Source: Dissophora ornata
Taxonomy: Eukaryota; Mortierellomycota; Mortierellomycetes; Mortierellales; Mortierellaceae
Assembly (NCBI GenBank): GCA_025201705.1
Contig: MU616604.1
Location: 8,385-72,384 of the forward strand
Direction of reading: 5' to 3'
Length of the DNA: 64,000 nt
Shown here: one piece after another, positions 46,301 through 59,500 of the stretch
How positions within the stretch are numbered: position 1 is the stretch's first letter
Layout: each line of letters begins with the position of its first letter
Position numbers and translations under genes: made by a program
The notes under the pieces: model-generated
What the model saw: the letters and a program-made list of their open reading frames with translations, nothing else
Database searches by the model: none
Told to the model about the DNA's origin: nothing

Positions 46301-47309
46301 AGTTGTTACCGCTCTTCACTGTTGTGCTTATTGTGAATAAAGTAAAGGGAATACATGGTTCCAGGCTCTGTCAGTGGTTGTGGCCCGATCGAATCAGATG
46401 TAGCTGTCATTGAGATGGCGGATCAGCATCTGAGGCAATGATCCTCTCAGGTCTGGAATGTACCTGCAAGTTCCGTGCCGCAGAGTATTCAGGTCCACGG
46501 AGGTGCTGTGCAAGAATGTGTACAGGGAAGGTGACACAAAACGGTCAAAGTGCTGGTGGGAGATTCGTGCGTGTGGTAAAACTGACTGCGAGGGGAGGGA
46601 ACCGTGGCTCTAAACAGTTGGCTGCAAGGGGAGGGGAAATGGAGGAGAGGTTATTGGAGGGCAGGGAGGGGAAGAAGAGAAGAGGACGATGTATGCCGGG
46701 CCACTCACAGTCCTTGCTCTGTCTGCTGTTCCAGCTTGTTCGTCAGCGCGGGGAGTGTGTGCCCAACATCCACAGAGCGAGAGTGGGTCATTGCGTGGCC
46801 CATACCTCTGGACGAGTACACCGCCGTGCCGTTTAATGTTTATTCCTTCCACATTCCAGTGCCGACAGCTCCAGAGAGCGCACACAGGACTGAGATTGAA
46901 ATCCAAAGGTACTGATCAATCGTAAGCAGGGCCGAAGGAACTGGACCTGGATCTTGTGCTTGCTCGCTTAACGTAATGCGCAACTGCATCTTGCTTGTTG
47001 GCATTCATACCCAATTAATGGTATGGGGTAGTACATAAAGTTTTTTTAAAGTCTTTATCCTTCTTCAAAAAGTCGTAATGGGCTGCTTAAGTGACATCAG
47101 GACACCCTCTTAAATTAAGTGACGAGTATTGCGAACTCCATGTTCGCCTCCCTCCCTTTCTGCCTATCCTCGTCCTAGCTTCTCTGTGTGTGCATATGGT
47201 GTGGTGTATCGAATGGTGGGAGCACTTCCTCAAATTCGCCGTTTCATAGGAGAAGGATGTGCATGCGGAATGTGTGGAGTGTTTTGTACTAAAGCTGTGG
47301 AAGTGACTC
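46301..47309. other. 1-kb intergenic region
   Basis: Short frames on both strands lack motifs. Purine-rich GGGAGGGG tracts occur near 46590-46690. Confidence 0.5.
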
Positions 47310-47544
47310 CTAGTCTCTACCATATTGTTGTTGATGTCGGGAGTGAGAGTGGGAAGTGCCTGAAGGAATACGAGAAAAAAAACGTCACTGGGCCTTGAAG
47401 TCAGATGTTCCCACAGGACGCAGGACGACTCACATTTTGCTTTCTGTGATTGAAGATTGTTGACGGCTCAGATCAACCACGTTTTAGACGGTAAGTAGTC
47501 TTTTTACACCTTGGACGGACACTAAGATATGTTTCTCAACATAT

Positions 47545-49395
47545 CAGATCGCTACATCACAAAGACGCTTTTGAAGACTAGCGGACTCCAGGGTATTGGT
47601 CAGAAAATGTCCTTCTTCTCCTATTTCCTCGCCACAGGAAACGCATCCTCCAATACAAGCCTGGATTTTCAGCAAGCAGCCGGTATACCATTGTGGCCGA
47701 AAAGCTGAACTTTTGCCCATTTCCGTTGTATCCATCCTGGTATTTTCTTCGCAGAGTTAAAGACGACAGATGTTTGTAAGTAGCTTCCGGTGGCGTGGGG
47801 GTTCCTTTGTCTCGTTCATACCCCCGACGGTTCGCCTTGTGGACTTCTGAACCACTTGTCCCAAACCTGCAGGGTCATTAACTAGACTGCCGATGTCTCT
47901 TGTCTGCCAGCGATCCTGGGGTCGTTGAGCGTATCGCAAACCCTGGTACCCGCTCGAGGACAAAAGACCGTTGAAGTCCAGTTGGATGATCGCATTGTCG
48001 GACACTGCTCAGCGGAAGAGATTAAGTGAGTTGTGGATGCTCTTCACCACTACAAGCTTCCGGAAGAACATGTAAGCGCTGTCCCACTCGATATTGAACT
48101 GGTTTATGTGCCCATCTCTCGTGGAGGTCAATATCCCGGTCTCTACATCTTTTCCACGCCAGCGCGCATGATGCGCCCAGTCAAGTACTTGGCCAATGGG
48201 AAGATCAATATGGTCGGCTCGTTCGATCAGGTCTACATGGAAATCGATTGAATGGATGACGAGGTCTACCCTGGCGAGAACACCCATCAAGAACTTGCAC
48301 CGACCAGCATGCTCAGTATTATTGCCAACTTGACGTCCTTTTCCGACTTCAACAAATCTCTACGTAACATGTATAAGTGCCGAATGGGTAAACAGGCTAT
48401 GGGAACACCTGCCACCGCTATCAAGCACCGTATCGACAACAAGACGTACCACTTCCAGACCGTCAGACGCCTACCGTCAGACGCCTACCGTCTATCCTGC
48501 TCTTCATGACACCAACGGTATCGATGGTTTCCCTGACGGCATGAGCGCCGTGGCTGCTGTCATCTCTTACACCGGCTACGATATATAGATGCTATGATCT
48601 TGGATAAGTCATCTTACGAGCGTGGATTCGGTTACGGAGCCATCTACAAATCCGAGATCGTTGATTCAGGCGACTTCACAATTCGTGGCGAGCCTGCTCT
48701 TCATCATTTTGGTTTGGGATTGGATGCCCCTCGGTCCTGGAAAGAGAAGCTGAACAAGGATGGTCTTCTTTGCATTGGTGTCGCACTGCATGAGGGTGAT
48801 CCTATCTGTCCCTACATCGATGATACTACGGGAAAGACATCGTATCCTCGACGACGTCCGTCTCTTGGGATCTGATCTCGGCGACATGGAGTTGCGGAGG
48901 ATCCACATCAAGTTCCGCATCACGCACTCACCCATAAGTTCTCGTCGCATCACGGACAGAAGGGTGTGTGTTCGCAAAAGTGGTCCTCAGTCGACATGAC
49001 ATTCTCGGAATCCGATATCCAGCCCGATGTCATCGTCAACTCCCACACTTTCCCGTCTCATATGACTATTGTAATATTTGTGGAGAGTCTGGCAGGAAAG
49101 AGCAGAGTCCTTCATGGAATGGCTCAGGATGCGACACCATTCATCTTCGACGAGACATTCACGACTGCCGACTACTTTGGAGACCAGCTCAAGGCTGCAG
49201 GATACAACTACCATGGAAACGAGCCCAAGTACAGTGGTATCACTGGAGAGGAATTCAAGATCGACATCTACCTCGAAGTAAGTTGACTTCGATGCACCAA
49301 TCCACTGCCTGCATATGTCACTTTTACAATATCTCAATCACTGACTCTTCGTTTCTATATGTTCTTTCTTGTGAAAGCTGTCTACTACCATTGCT
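47545..49395 (+). pseudogene. RPA135: RNA polymerase I subunit RPA135 pseudogene, copy A
   Basis: Order-preserved pieces of the second-largest Pol I subunit: KTLLKTSGLQGIGQKMS, VPISRGGQYPGLY, RPVKYLANGKINMVGSF, NTHQELAPTSMLSIIANLTSF, MGTPATAIKHR, ILDKSSYERGFGYG, HEGDPICPYIDDTTGKTS and the C-terminal block LAGKSRVLHGMAQDATPF. Breaks include a TGA at 48249-48251, where copy B has Cys, plus frameshifts near 47690, 48480 and 48840. An intron-like GTAAGTTG...AAAG interval remains at 49278-49378, so it arose by DNA duplication, not retroposition. The zinc-binding C-terminus is missing. Confidence 0.9.
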
Positions 49396-51083
49396 ACTGA
49401 GCTGGTGAGCATGGATATCAAGGTCACTCTCAAGACGAAACTACCGGGTTAGTCTAGATCATTCCTATCGCCTCGCTTTATTTTTTTCTGTTACAACTTT
49501 GCCGGTCTAAAGAAATCATATCATCTATTAAAATCTTACCCATGTTATGTTCTAGTCCATGTTTGCACAGGCGGACGCGCGCGACTTGAAGCTGTCGCAC
49601 CTCGCCACTGACGGTCATGGGCCACTACTCCCCAAGCGCTGTCGGTGTCAACTCTCCGAGTGTGTTTATGCTAATTTCTCCTCGCTGTGGAGCATGTTAC
49701 CGCGTACTCGCGTATTCTGTCGTGTAGAGAGCGTTTCGCCATTTTGTGTAAACAACAGCCCGATTCTCTTGCCGAATGTCGCTCATTTCGCTCATTCAAT
49801 GGCGGAATGCCAACACCGGTCAAACAAATCAAGTCCAGACAGCTCCTGCCTGTCGTTCTTGGGCATCCGTATTTTTTTTTCTTCGTTGCGAAAAAGAAGT
49901 ACTTTTATTTCTTTGGAAGAGGACTCTCTACTATTACTCCACTATTCTATACCAGACTCTCTGCCAACTCGATGAGTTGCCCAGGGTGCACGACGAGGAC
50001 GTGGTCTGGAGATCGCACCCCGTTTTTCTTTTGAGTTTTCTCAGGTCAAAAGAAAACGGCACAAAGACCAAAAAAGAAAACTCCCGTTCACCCGTTTTTT
50101 TTATCAGCAATAGGAAAAAAAAACTGCCCCGATGGCCCAAAAAAATACCCGAACACCCGTTTTTTTTTATTCCAGAGAAAAAAAAAACTACGGCTCGAGG
50201 GCAGCCCAAAAAATAAAAAACCTCGCACTCCACAACATACCAGCACTTACCTTACTTACCTTGTCGGCGCGTCCCTAAAAACAAAGAGAGGGGGTTAAGA
50301 CGCGCTCCTAGAAACAGAGAAAGAGTAAAACGGGTAGAAAAGTGAAGATTCGGAATTAGCATTCGCAATTGACATTCACAATGAAGGCAATGAGGAACAG
50401 CATTTGCAAAGACACTTTCTTACCTGAACGACTTGGACGTGCAGGAAGGTGAGGGAGGAGTAGGGAATATTAGTTGCAAGGGGGTGGAGGACTGGGGACG
50501 TGACTTTTGGAGAGGACGTGATTGGGGAGAAGTGAAGAACAAAAAAAAGAAAAAAAGAAAGGTGTGAACGAAGGAATCAAATATAAAGCGGTTCCAAGGC
50601 TGTGACCGCTGTGGAATTTTGGTGGCAAACAAAGTCGAAGTGTGAGAATATGCATGCGCAAGCTATAGAGTATGTACAGGGAAAGCCATGTCTCCAGGAA
50701 TCTCGTCGCGATCTTGCACAGCTCGCTTTGTCTTTCTAAACGCGCTCCTTTGTCTTGGTGATCCTCGGCGGAGAGATTTGTTTAACTGTATTACAGTTCA
50801 GGCTCTCTTCAAAGCAGATCGACCAAAAAAATCGGTTTGTTTGTTGGTGTGCATGAACCTCCCTGCATGAACCTCCCTTCCATGCACCTCGAACATCAAC
50901 GGACAGCAATGCCATCATAGTATCACGGAATCTAAAATGTCCGAGCAACTTCATGGCTAAGCAAACGAAGTACGCCGTAATGTGGTATCTTACAACAATA
51001 AAAATAGCATGAGTAGGCTATCAATTCTTTACCTACCAACTACGATCGTGAATCATAAAGATAGCAGTGCAAGCAGAACCCAC
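49396..51083 (+). other. non-coding part of duplicated segment A
   Basis: Contains runs of eight to nine T or A alternating with short GC-rich words (49870-50215) and a stretch repeated in copy B. Frames here are artefacts of homopolymers. No gene recognised. Confidence 0.5.
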
Positions 51084-52157
51084 TTCTCCTCTTTACTAAC
51101 GGTCGCGGACCATTAAAGAGTAGCCAAACGAGAGGTCGCTTTATGAAATACGACTCACCCTCCAGCAGCACGTCTTTGTCGCGTATCTAATTTCAGGCAC
51201 ATTGATTATCTAGGTGAGACTAGCCACCACGATTCGCTAGTTGTCTTGGAGCTGCGTCCAAAGATCAATATGACTGTGGTTGTGATAGACCGCCTCATTA
51301 CACACGCCCCGCAAATGTATAGATATTCTTAATCGGGTGCCGAAGACTTCAACGCCGACGTACAAATCCAAGACCCATGTCGAGCTGGTCCTCACCCACA
51401 TACTCCTATCTTTCCGAGCATGTTTCACGAAAGCTGGTTCATATTCTTAATTGCTGTGGCTTTTGTTCTGACAAGCACTTGCGTAATGTGTTTATTTTAT
51501 CGAAGTCCTTTTTTCTTTTACGCTGACAGAAAACCTCTTGTACATTGGCCAAGGTCCCCTGGCCTTCATGACGCATTATGCGATCCATTCCATCCCATGG
51601 CCTTGGAAGTCATGCGGAACGCTTTTGCTATGGCAACGCATGCGATCTATGTTAAACTCGGCAATGGCGTATCCTTGGTTGGTGGCTTCCAAATACCACT
51701 CCATGACCATGGGATGGCGGTGTGAAACAACCTTGCCAGAGTAGTACATAGTACCTATGCTGTACTGAGCAAAGGTGTCTCCTTGGTTGTCAGCTTTCAA
51801 ACATTCCTCAATGGTGTTTGTGTAAGTAATACTCCTGATAGAGAAGACTACATTTTAATTACTTGTAGAGGCTATTAATGCGTCACCGTATTCGGCGATG
51901 TGTTCTTGTAGGAACAGTGTAGCATTAGTCCAACGGTGATATTACGGCTGAGAGGTTTTGTCAGTGACGAAGGGAACAGCCGTGCTTCCGGTTCGCATGT
52001 AAACAGCATTCACAATAACATTCTGGACCTCACCCCAAAGAATAACATGTTCCCTTGTAGTTCAGTCTACAGCTTGTCGAATGCTCACTGTGTCCAGTAG
52101 TGGAGCAGTTGTGCTGTCCATGTTGATTGGGCGGAACATCTGAGGACGTTCATGGAG
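51084..52157. other. 1.07-kb spacer between duplicated segments
   Basis: Apart from the Sel1 fragment listed separately, I see no gene. Confidence 0.5.
51576..51830 (-). pseudogene. Sel1-like repeat protein fragment
   Basis: On the minus strand: ADNQGDTFAQYSIGTMYYSG, then MVMEWYLEATNQGYAIAEFNI. This is the roughly 36-residue Sel1/TPR-like repeat signature (A-x2-G-x2-x-AQ-x2-IG-x-MYY-x-G, then MEWYLKAANQG). Two repeats are readable, both with decayed consensus positions; no start or flanking repeats survive. Sel1 repeat proteins act as adaptor scaffolds and are numerous in this group of fungi. Confidence 0.7.
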
Positions 52158-52434
52158 CCTCGTCTCTGTCATATTCTGTTGTGGTGAATGTCGAGAGTTT
52201 TTCAGAGTGAGAGTGGAAAGTGGCTGAAGTTAAACGAGTAAAAAAACGTCACTGGGTCTTGAAGTCAGATGTCCCCTCAGGACGCAGGACGACTCACATT
52301 TTGATTCTCGATTCAACCACGCGTCGCAAGGTTTCCAGAGTCCACTTTTTAGACGGCAAGTAATCCTTTTGAACCTTGGGCAGACGCTAAGATATGTTTC
52401 TCAACATCTCAGCCTTGTCTAACTTTGCCTTAGT

Positions 52435-54335
52435 GCTGATAGATCGCCACATTACAAAGACGCTTTTGAAGACTAGTGGACTCCAGGGTATCGGTCAGAA
52501 AATGTCCTACTTATCCTACTTCCTCGCCACAGGAAACACAGCCTCCAATACAGGCCTGTATTTGCAGCAACCAACCGGTACACCATTATGGCCGAAAGGC
52601 TGAACTTTTACCGTTTGTTAACCCATTTCCGTTGTATTCATCCTGGTTCTTTCTTCGCAGAGTTAAAAATGACAACTATTTATAAGAAGCTTTCGGCGGT
52701 GTGGGGCTTCCTTTCTCCCGTTCGTGCCCCCGATGGTTCGCATTGTGAACTTCTGAACCACTTGTACCATACCTGCAGGGTCATTAACTAGAATGCAGAT
52801 GTCTCTCGCCTGCCTGCGATCCTGGCGCTGTTGGGCGTATCTCAAACCCGGATACCCGCTCGAAGACATACCGTTGCCGTTCAGTTGGATGACCGCATTG
52901 TCGGACACTGTTCAATGGAAGAGACTAAGCGAGTTGTGGATAATCTTCGACTCAACAAGGTTTCGGGAGCATACAGGCGCTATCCCACTCGACATTGAAC
53001 TGGGTTATGTCCCCATCTCTCATGGAGGTCAATATCCTGGTCTCTACATCTCTTACACGGCAGCACGCATTATGCGCTTAGTCAAGTGCTTGGCCAACGG
53101 GAAGGTCAATATGGTCGGCTCGTTCGAGCAGGTGTACATGGAAATCGATTGCATGGATGACGAGGACTGCACTGGCGAGAACACCCATCAGGAGCTTGCA
53201 CCGACCAGCATGCTCCGTATTGTTGCTAACTTGACAACCTTTTTCGAATTCAACAAATCTCCACGTAACATGTATCAGTGCCAAATGGGTAAACAGGCCA
53301 TGGGGACACCTGCTACCGCTATCAAATACCGTGTCGGCAACAAGATGTACCGCTTCCAGACCGCCAGACGCCTATCGTCTATCCTGCTATTCATAACACC
53401 TACAGTATTGATGGTTTTCCTGACGGCATGAAAGCCGTGGCTGTTGTCATCTCTTACGCCGGTTGCTTTTTTATGTTTTAAAAAAGAGGAGTCTTACACA
53501 GGTTACGATATACAGATGCTATGATCTTGAATAGGTCATCACACGAGCATGGATTCGATTACGGAGCCATTTATAAATTCAATATCCTTGATTTGGGCGA
53601 CTTCAGAATTGGTGGCGATCCCGTTCTTCATCACTATGGTTTGGGATTGGTCCTGGAGAGAGAAGTTGAACAAAGATGACCTCCTTTGCATTGGTGTCAC
53701 ACTGCATGAGGGTGATCCTATCTGTTCCTACATCGATGACACTACGGGAAAGACGTCGATCAAGAAGTACAAGGGTATGGAAGAGGGTATCGTCAATGAG
53801 GTCCATCTCTTGGGATCTGATCTCGGCAACACAGAGTTTCGGATGATCCACTTCAAGTTCCGCATCACGCGCTCATCCATAGGTTATCGTCGCGTCACGG
53901 ACAGAAGGGTGCGTGTTCGCAAAAATGGGCCTCAGTCGACATGCCATGCTCGGAATCTGGCATCCAGCCCGATGTCATCATTAACCCCCACACTTTCCCG
54001 TCTCGTATGACTATTGGAATGTTTGTGGAGAGCTTGGCAGGAAAGAGCGGAGCCATTCATGGAATGACTCAGGATGCGACACCATTCGCATTCAACGAGA
54101 CATTCACGGCTACCGACTGCTTTGGAGACCAGCTCAAGGCTACGCGATACAACTACCTTGGAAACGAATCCATTTACAGTGGCATCACCGGAGAGGAATT
54201 CAAAGTCGACATTTATCTCAAAGTAAGTTCAGTTCGATGCACCGATCCGCTGCCTGCAGATGACACTTTTACAATATCACAACCGTTGACTCTGTTTCTT
54301 TTTATTCTTTCTTGTGCAGGTCGCTTACTATTAAG
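52435..54335 (+). pseudogene. RPA135: RNA polymerase I subunit RPA135 pseudogene, copy B
   Basis: Same order of RPA135 blocks as copy A. One frame of 212 codons (52793-53431) is still open and includes IPLDIELGYVPISHGGQYPG, VNMVGSFEQVYMEIDCMDD, LAPTSML and MGTPATAIKYR. It is broken by frameshifts near 52590, 52920, 53370 and 53480. An intron with GTAAGT and TTGTGCAG lies at 54223-54320, followed by VAYY and a stop. It ends at the same place in the protein as copy A, so the truncation preceded the duplication. Confidence 0.9.
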
Positions 54336-55992
54336 CTATTGAGTATGGGCATCAAGGTCGCGCTCAAGACGAAACCATAGAGTATTGTTCCTTCAGTCCA
54401 GATCATTCCCATCGCCTCTTTCTTTTTTTATGTTACAACTTTGCCAGTCGAGAGAAATAATATCATCCATTAAAATCTTACTCATTTTGCGTTCTAGTTC
54501 ACGTTCAAACAGGCCGACGCGCGCGACTTGAAGTTGATCTACCTCGCCACTGTCGGTCATGGACCACTAATCTCCAAGCGATGCCGGTGTTCAGCTCGAC
54601 TGTGTTTATGCTGATTCTCCTAACTGTAGAGCATGTTACCGCGTACTCGCGTATTCTGTCGCGTAGAGAGTGTTTCGCCATCTTGTGTGAACAACAACCC
54701 GATTCTCTTGCGGAATGTCGCTCATTTCGCTCATTCAATGGCGGAATGCCAACACTGACCAAACAAATAAAGTCCCAGCGGCTCCTGCTTGTCGCTCTTG
54801 GCATCCGTATTTTTTTTTTTCTTTCATTGCGAAAAAGAAGTGATTTTATTTCTCTGGAAGACGACTCTCTACTATTACTCCACTATTCTAAGCCAGACTC
54901 TCTGCCAACTCGATGAGTTGCCCAGGGTGCACGACGAGGACGTGGTCTGGCGATCGCACCCCGTTGTTCTTTTGAGTTCTCTCAGGTCAAAAGAAAACGG
55001 TCAAGGACCCGAAAAGAAACCTCCCGTTCACCCGTTTTTTTTATCAGCAATAGGAAAAAAAAAACCAGCCTGATGGCCCAAAAAAAACCCCATTTTTTTT
55101 TATGCCCGAGGGAAAAAAAAACTACGGCTCAAAGGCAGCCCAAAAAAAACTCCTCCCGCCCGCCCAACCTCATCACTTACCAGCACTTACATTTTCGATC
55201 TTGTCGGCGCGTCCCTAAAAACAAAGAAAAGGTTACAACGCGCTCCTAAAACCAGAGAAAGAGTAAAACGCGTAGGAAAGTGAAGATTCGGAATCAGCAT
55301 TCGCAATTGACATTCACAATGAAGGCAATGAGGAACAGCATTTGCAAGGACACTTTCTTACCTGAAGGACTCGGACGTGCAGGAAGGTGGAGGAAGAATG
55401 GGGCATTAGTTGCAAGGGGGTGGAGGACTGGGGACGTGATTTTTGGAGAGGACGGGATTGGAAGGAATCATCAAATAAAAAGCGCTACCAAGGCTGTGAC
55501 CGCTTGTGGCATTTTGGTGGCAAACAAAGTCGAAGTGTGAGAAAGAGAATATACATGCGCAAGCTATACAGCATGCAGAAAATCGTGTAGGGAATGCCAG
55601 GTCTCCAGACAGCTCGTCGCATTCTTGCACAGCTCGCTTTGTCTGTCTAAACGCGCTCCTTCATCTTGGTGATCCTCAGCGGAGGAATTTGTTTAACTGT
55701 ATTACAGTTCAGGCTCTCTTCAAAACAGATCGACCAAAAAAATCGGTTTGTTTGTTGGTGTGCATGAACCTCCCTGCATGAACCTCCCTCCATGCACCTC
55801 GAAACATCAACGGACAGCAATGCCATCAAAGCATCACGGAATCTAAAACGTCCGAGCAACTACATGGCTATGCAAACGAAGTACGCTGTAATGTGGCATC
55901 CTACAATAACAAAAATAGCATGAATAGGCTATCAATTCTTTACCTACAACTACGATCGTGAATCACAATGATAGCAGTACAAGCAGAACCCA
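54336..55992 (+). other. non-coding part of duplicated segment B
   Basis: Homologous to 49396-51083, including the homopolymer-rich stretch (54810-55150). No gene recognised. Confidence 0.5.
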
Positions 55993-56070
55993 CAACGTGC
56001 AGATCACCCACAGCTCATTGTTCCCTTTTTTTGAAAGCATACACTGTATTTATTCCTCAATACTTTCGCA

Positions 56071-56358
56071 ATGAAGTTTGACGTCCCCTTATCCTGCATA
56101 CTCTCTCTTGCTGCAGCATCGTCGTTATCAACGGCGGCTCTAGCTCACGCAGCACTACTCTCTTCCTCCTCCTCCTCCTCTTCCTCCTCCTCCATCAAAG
56201 AACATCGTCTAGAGGCTCGCGCTGGACTAGGACAGTTTGAAGGCGGAAAATGGGGACGGCGAGCCATCCGGATATCAAATAGCACCAGAAACAGGACCAG
56301 GAGGGGATGGAAGATCCCCGTTCCAAAATGGCAACACTGGAACGAGAACAAAACCTAG
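56071..56358 (+). CDS. small secreted basic protein (95 residues)
   Basis: Intronless frame. Residues 1-27 form a signal peptide (LSCILSLAAASSLSTAALAHA), followed by a poly-Ser tract encoded by TCC/TCT repeats (56158-56191). The C-terminal half is basic, Arg/Trp-rich (WGRRAIRISNSTRNRTRRGW) with dibasic sites that a Kex2-type protease could cut. No cysteines in the mature part. Its 3' end approaches the convergent calpain gene by 200 bp. With no homologue recognised and a length of only 95 residues, it might be a chance frame. Confidence 0.5.
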   Translation: MKFDVPLSCILSLAAASSLSTAALAHAALLSSSSSSSSSSSIKEHRLEARAGLGQFEGGKWGRRAIRISNSTRNRTRRGWKIPVPKWQHWNENKT

Positions 56359-56558
56359 ACCTGGCCAGGATGGCAGTTTCTAAAGAGATCGTATAGATAT
56401 GATCAGGAGTGCCACGTAAGGCAGCTCCTTTGCCATGTAACTCCACAGTAAAGGCCACGTTTACGCCCTGAGGCCTTGGTTACACTCAAATCGACTTTTT
56501 TTATGGCTCTAACTTACAGGACGGTGCTCGAGGATAGAGTTGTTACTGCGAGGCTAGT

Positions 56559-59500
56559 CTAGTAAGTACGAGGCGGTAATGGACCTCCGCCACTGCTATT
56601 CCCTCCATTAGCGCCTTGTCCAGACCCCGACTCAAACTGCCTTCTAAACCTCGCGGATGGTCGATTGTTCGCATAGCCACCCCCTCCTAAACCTCCTGGC
56701 GATGTTAAAGGCGATCCACCGCCCGCAGAGGAAGACAGCGATAGCGACCGTATTGAGGACGTAGCCCCATTCATGTTCAAATTTACATTCGCTGTTGTTG
56801 CTGCACCCCCGCCAGCTTCAATATCCAGCGAGCGGTCGCTGTACGCATACAACACAAACTTCCCTGCCAGACCCGACTCCAACGTCGAAACGACGACCAA
56901 GTAGCCGTACTGGTTTGGCAACAGCGTTATAGGCTCAGTGGCAACTCCCTGTGGGGCAGGCGTATAGGGACCTGAAGAACACACTTCGCGACCGAGAACG
57001 CCTTCGTCGAGCCGCTCGAATATTGTGACATTGATTTTGGGTGTCGGACTCATTTCCAGTGCTTGCAGTCGAACCCTTCGAAATTCCAATCGTAAAAAAA
57101 AAAAAAAAAAAATTGTCAGAATACTCAAGGAGTGAATATGAATAAACCCCACAAAAATATATTTGCTCCATACATGAAGGTCGTCATTTCGGTGATAGGG
57201 ACCATGAAATGGGGATTTCTGGCATAGCTCAAGCTCTGGTGAAAATGCCAGCCCTCAGCACTGACACCAAGTACCCATTCACCTCGCAGAATCTTCTTGA
57301 ACATACCCTTTTTTAAAGGAAAAAAAAAAAAGAAAGGTGTGAGGCGTTTGATGACGCAGTTATGTCATGCGGTGAGTTTGCTACTTACAGCTCCCTCAGC
57401 AGGGATCGGGGTCAGCGATAACTCGACATGAGATTGCATCGTCAGTTTAAATTTGCCAATTTGGCCGGGATTAAAGGTCGATACCACAACGGTGTACTGG
57501 CCCGCTAGAAAAACGTAGGTTGAAATAGACTGTCAGTCCTTGATCTAAATACCATACAGGTCCTGCAACCGATGAAAGCTCTTATAGTGTTTCATTTACG
57601 CCGAAGGTCGTTCGCTTCACAGTAGCAGAACACAGGTCGGTATTCGCCAGATTGAGCGATGATGTCCCTTGTCCAAACACTACACAGTTAGTATGTGGGG
57701 GAATGTACTCGTCAGTATGTTTCCTAGTTCGCATTGCCCCACTTTCGATGACATGATCTCAGAGATATGTTACCAAGACACACGCTTGCCCTGGGAGTTC
57801 ACAAGCTGTACATGTGCAACACATTCCTTTGAATGTTCCAGCATAAACAGTACGGATGTTGTTGTCTGAGGCGCTGGAAGTATAGGTACGACCAGTCGGT
57901 ATTGTGGATTGTTCATGAAGCCTGGTTCAGAACTACAACCTCCTGCGGTCTCCTCCGTCCATTCATCCTCAATCTATAAGCGTACAAGCGGTCGGGCATT
58001 ATGTTTTAAAATGGTTGCTGAACTTCCTTCACCTCGTAAATAACGTCTCTGCCGGCGCTTACCATCTTTTCAATGGGATACTTGTTAGGTATCTCTCTGA
58101 GCTCAAACTCGCAGACTGCATACGCCCTTAGCGTAAAATGTAGATCTCTCGTCTTCTCATGTTGCGACAATACAATCGTGTACTCGTTTTGCCCGGGAGG
58201 GGCCTCGAAGCGCACCAAAATATGCGGGTTATTGACATACTGGCCTTTGATCATTGAGTTGCCTTCATAGTAGATCCTCGTGCCTTGACTGCGGTTCAGA
58301 ATAAGTGGCGACTTTGACCGGCCTGATGATGCTGATGTGGGTGTAAGCGCGGACGTAGCGGAGCTTGGAGTCGTCGGAGTAAAAGCTAGTGTTTGATTCT
58401 GTGGTTGCTTCTGGGCGTCGAAGACATGAAGAGTGATATAGTCTCGGTTCTCCTCGGTTTTTGTAATGTGTTTAGAGAGTAATAGCCAGATACCGCATGA
58501 CCGCGAGCCTTTCACATTGGTAGCGATCGTGAACTGAGGGTTGTATCCGAGGTTGTAGTTATCCTGTTTAGGTCCGTAATTGCACGGCCATAGCCTATCC
58601 ATAAAAGAATTGTGAGATATTGGCGCTGACTATACCGGTAGACTGTCGCCGTAGCAAACGTTCACCGATCTTCTGCAACTTACGCATGGATAACCGCCCG
58701 ATGATTCAACGTCTCAAGGTTCCAGTTGATGTGTATAGTATCAAACGTCGCGCACATGGACTCATAATCAATCCAAAAGATACCGTCGTCGTTCTTGAGT
58801 GCTGCAAACTGGTCAAAATTGAGTTCCCTCTTCAGTTCGTCTGTCCAATGATCCGCGTCAAGATGACTGAACGGCCCCTTCCAGCGCTTATGACTCCAGG
58901 GGTTTTTGACTTGCAACAGTCGTAGTCCCTGAACCTCCTTCAGATCTAGGACCGCGTATGCGTGAGTCGGCACGAGTCCTAGTCGATCAGCTTCTTCGTC
59001 TGCCATGTGTCCCGTAGCAATAGTCACTAACGCCACACCTAAGAGAATTAAAATTTGAAGATGCTTAGCTCCTGCCAACCCCGTACGCCGTCTTCATGGT
59101 GTGTCAGTTTACAGACTTACCGTTGCGCTGTCCGCTATACATCCGCTTCCATTGCTTCTCGCTGTCAAAGGTTGACTCTTGGATGAAAATATGTTCAGGG
59201 ATCCATCCAGTCAACGCACTGCATCCAAAGAAACTCAATCCGCGTTAAGAACTTGAACCGAGGACTGCACCTCTGCTTTAGCTAGGATAGCATATGGCCC
59301 TTATCTCCACTTACTATAGGTCGATTCCAGAGTTCGAACCAGGGAAGTCGTAGCCCCCCATTAGCTTCATGTACGCCTTTTCGACGATGCTTGGCCAGAG
59401 CTCATTCTTGTTGGTCGAGAACGTGCACATCAGAGTGCCGGTTTTGGAGACTGGCAAGTAGTCATCAACCACTATTGCGATTTAACATTACTTGGTTACA

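Larger units (their letters stand above)
47310..51083 (+). repeat. segmental duplication, copy A (3.8 kb)
   Basis: It aligns along its length with 52158-55992 in the same orientation. Shared landmarks are GTCACTGGG(C/T)CTTGAAGTCAGATG, the RPA135 pseudogene, a segment rich in homopolymers (49870-50215) and a terminal block ending AAGCAGAACCCAC. Point changes and small indels are spread evenly, so the duplication is not recent. Confidence 0.9.
52158..55992 (+). repeat. segmental duplication, copy B (3.8 kb)
   Basis: Partner of 47310-51083, same orientation, separated from it by about 1.07 kb. Confidence 0.9.
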
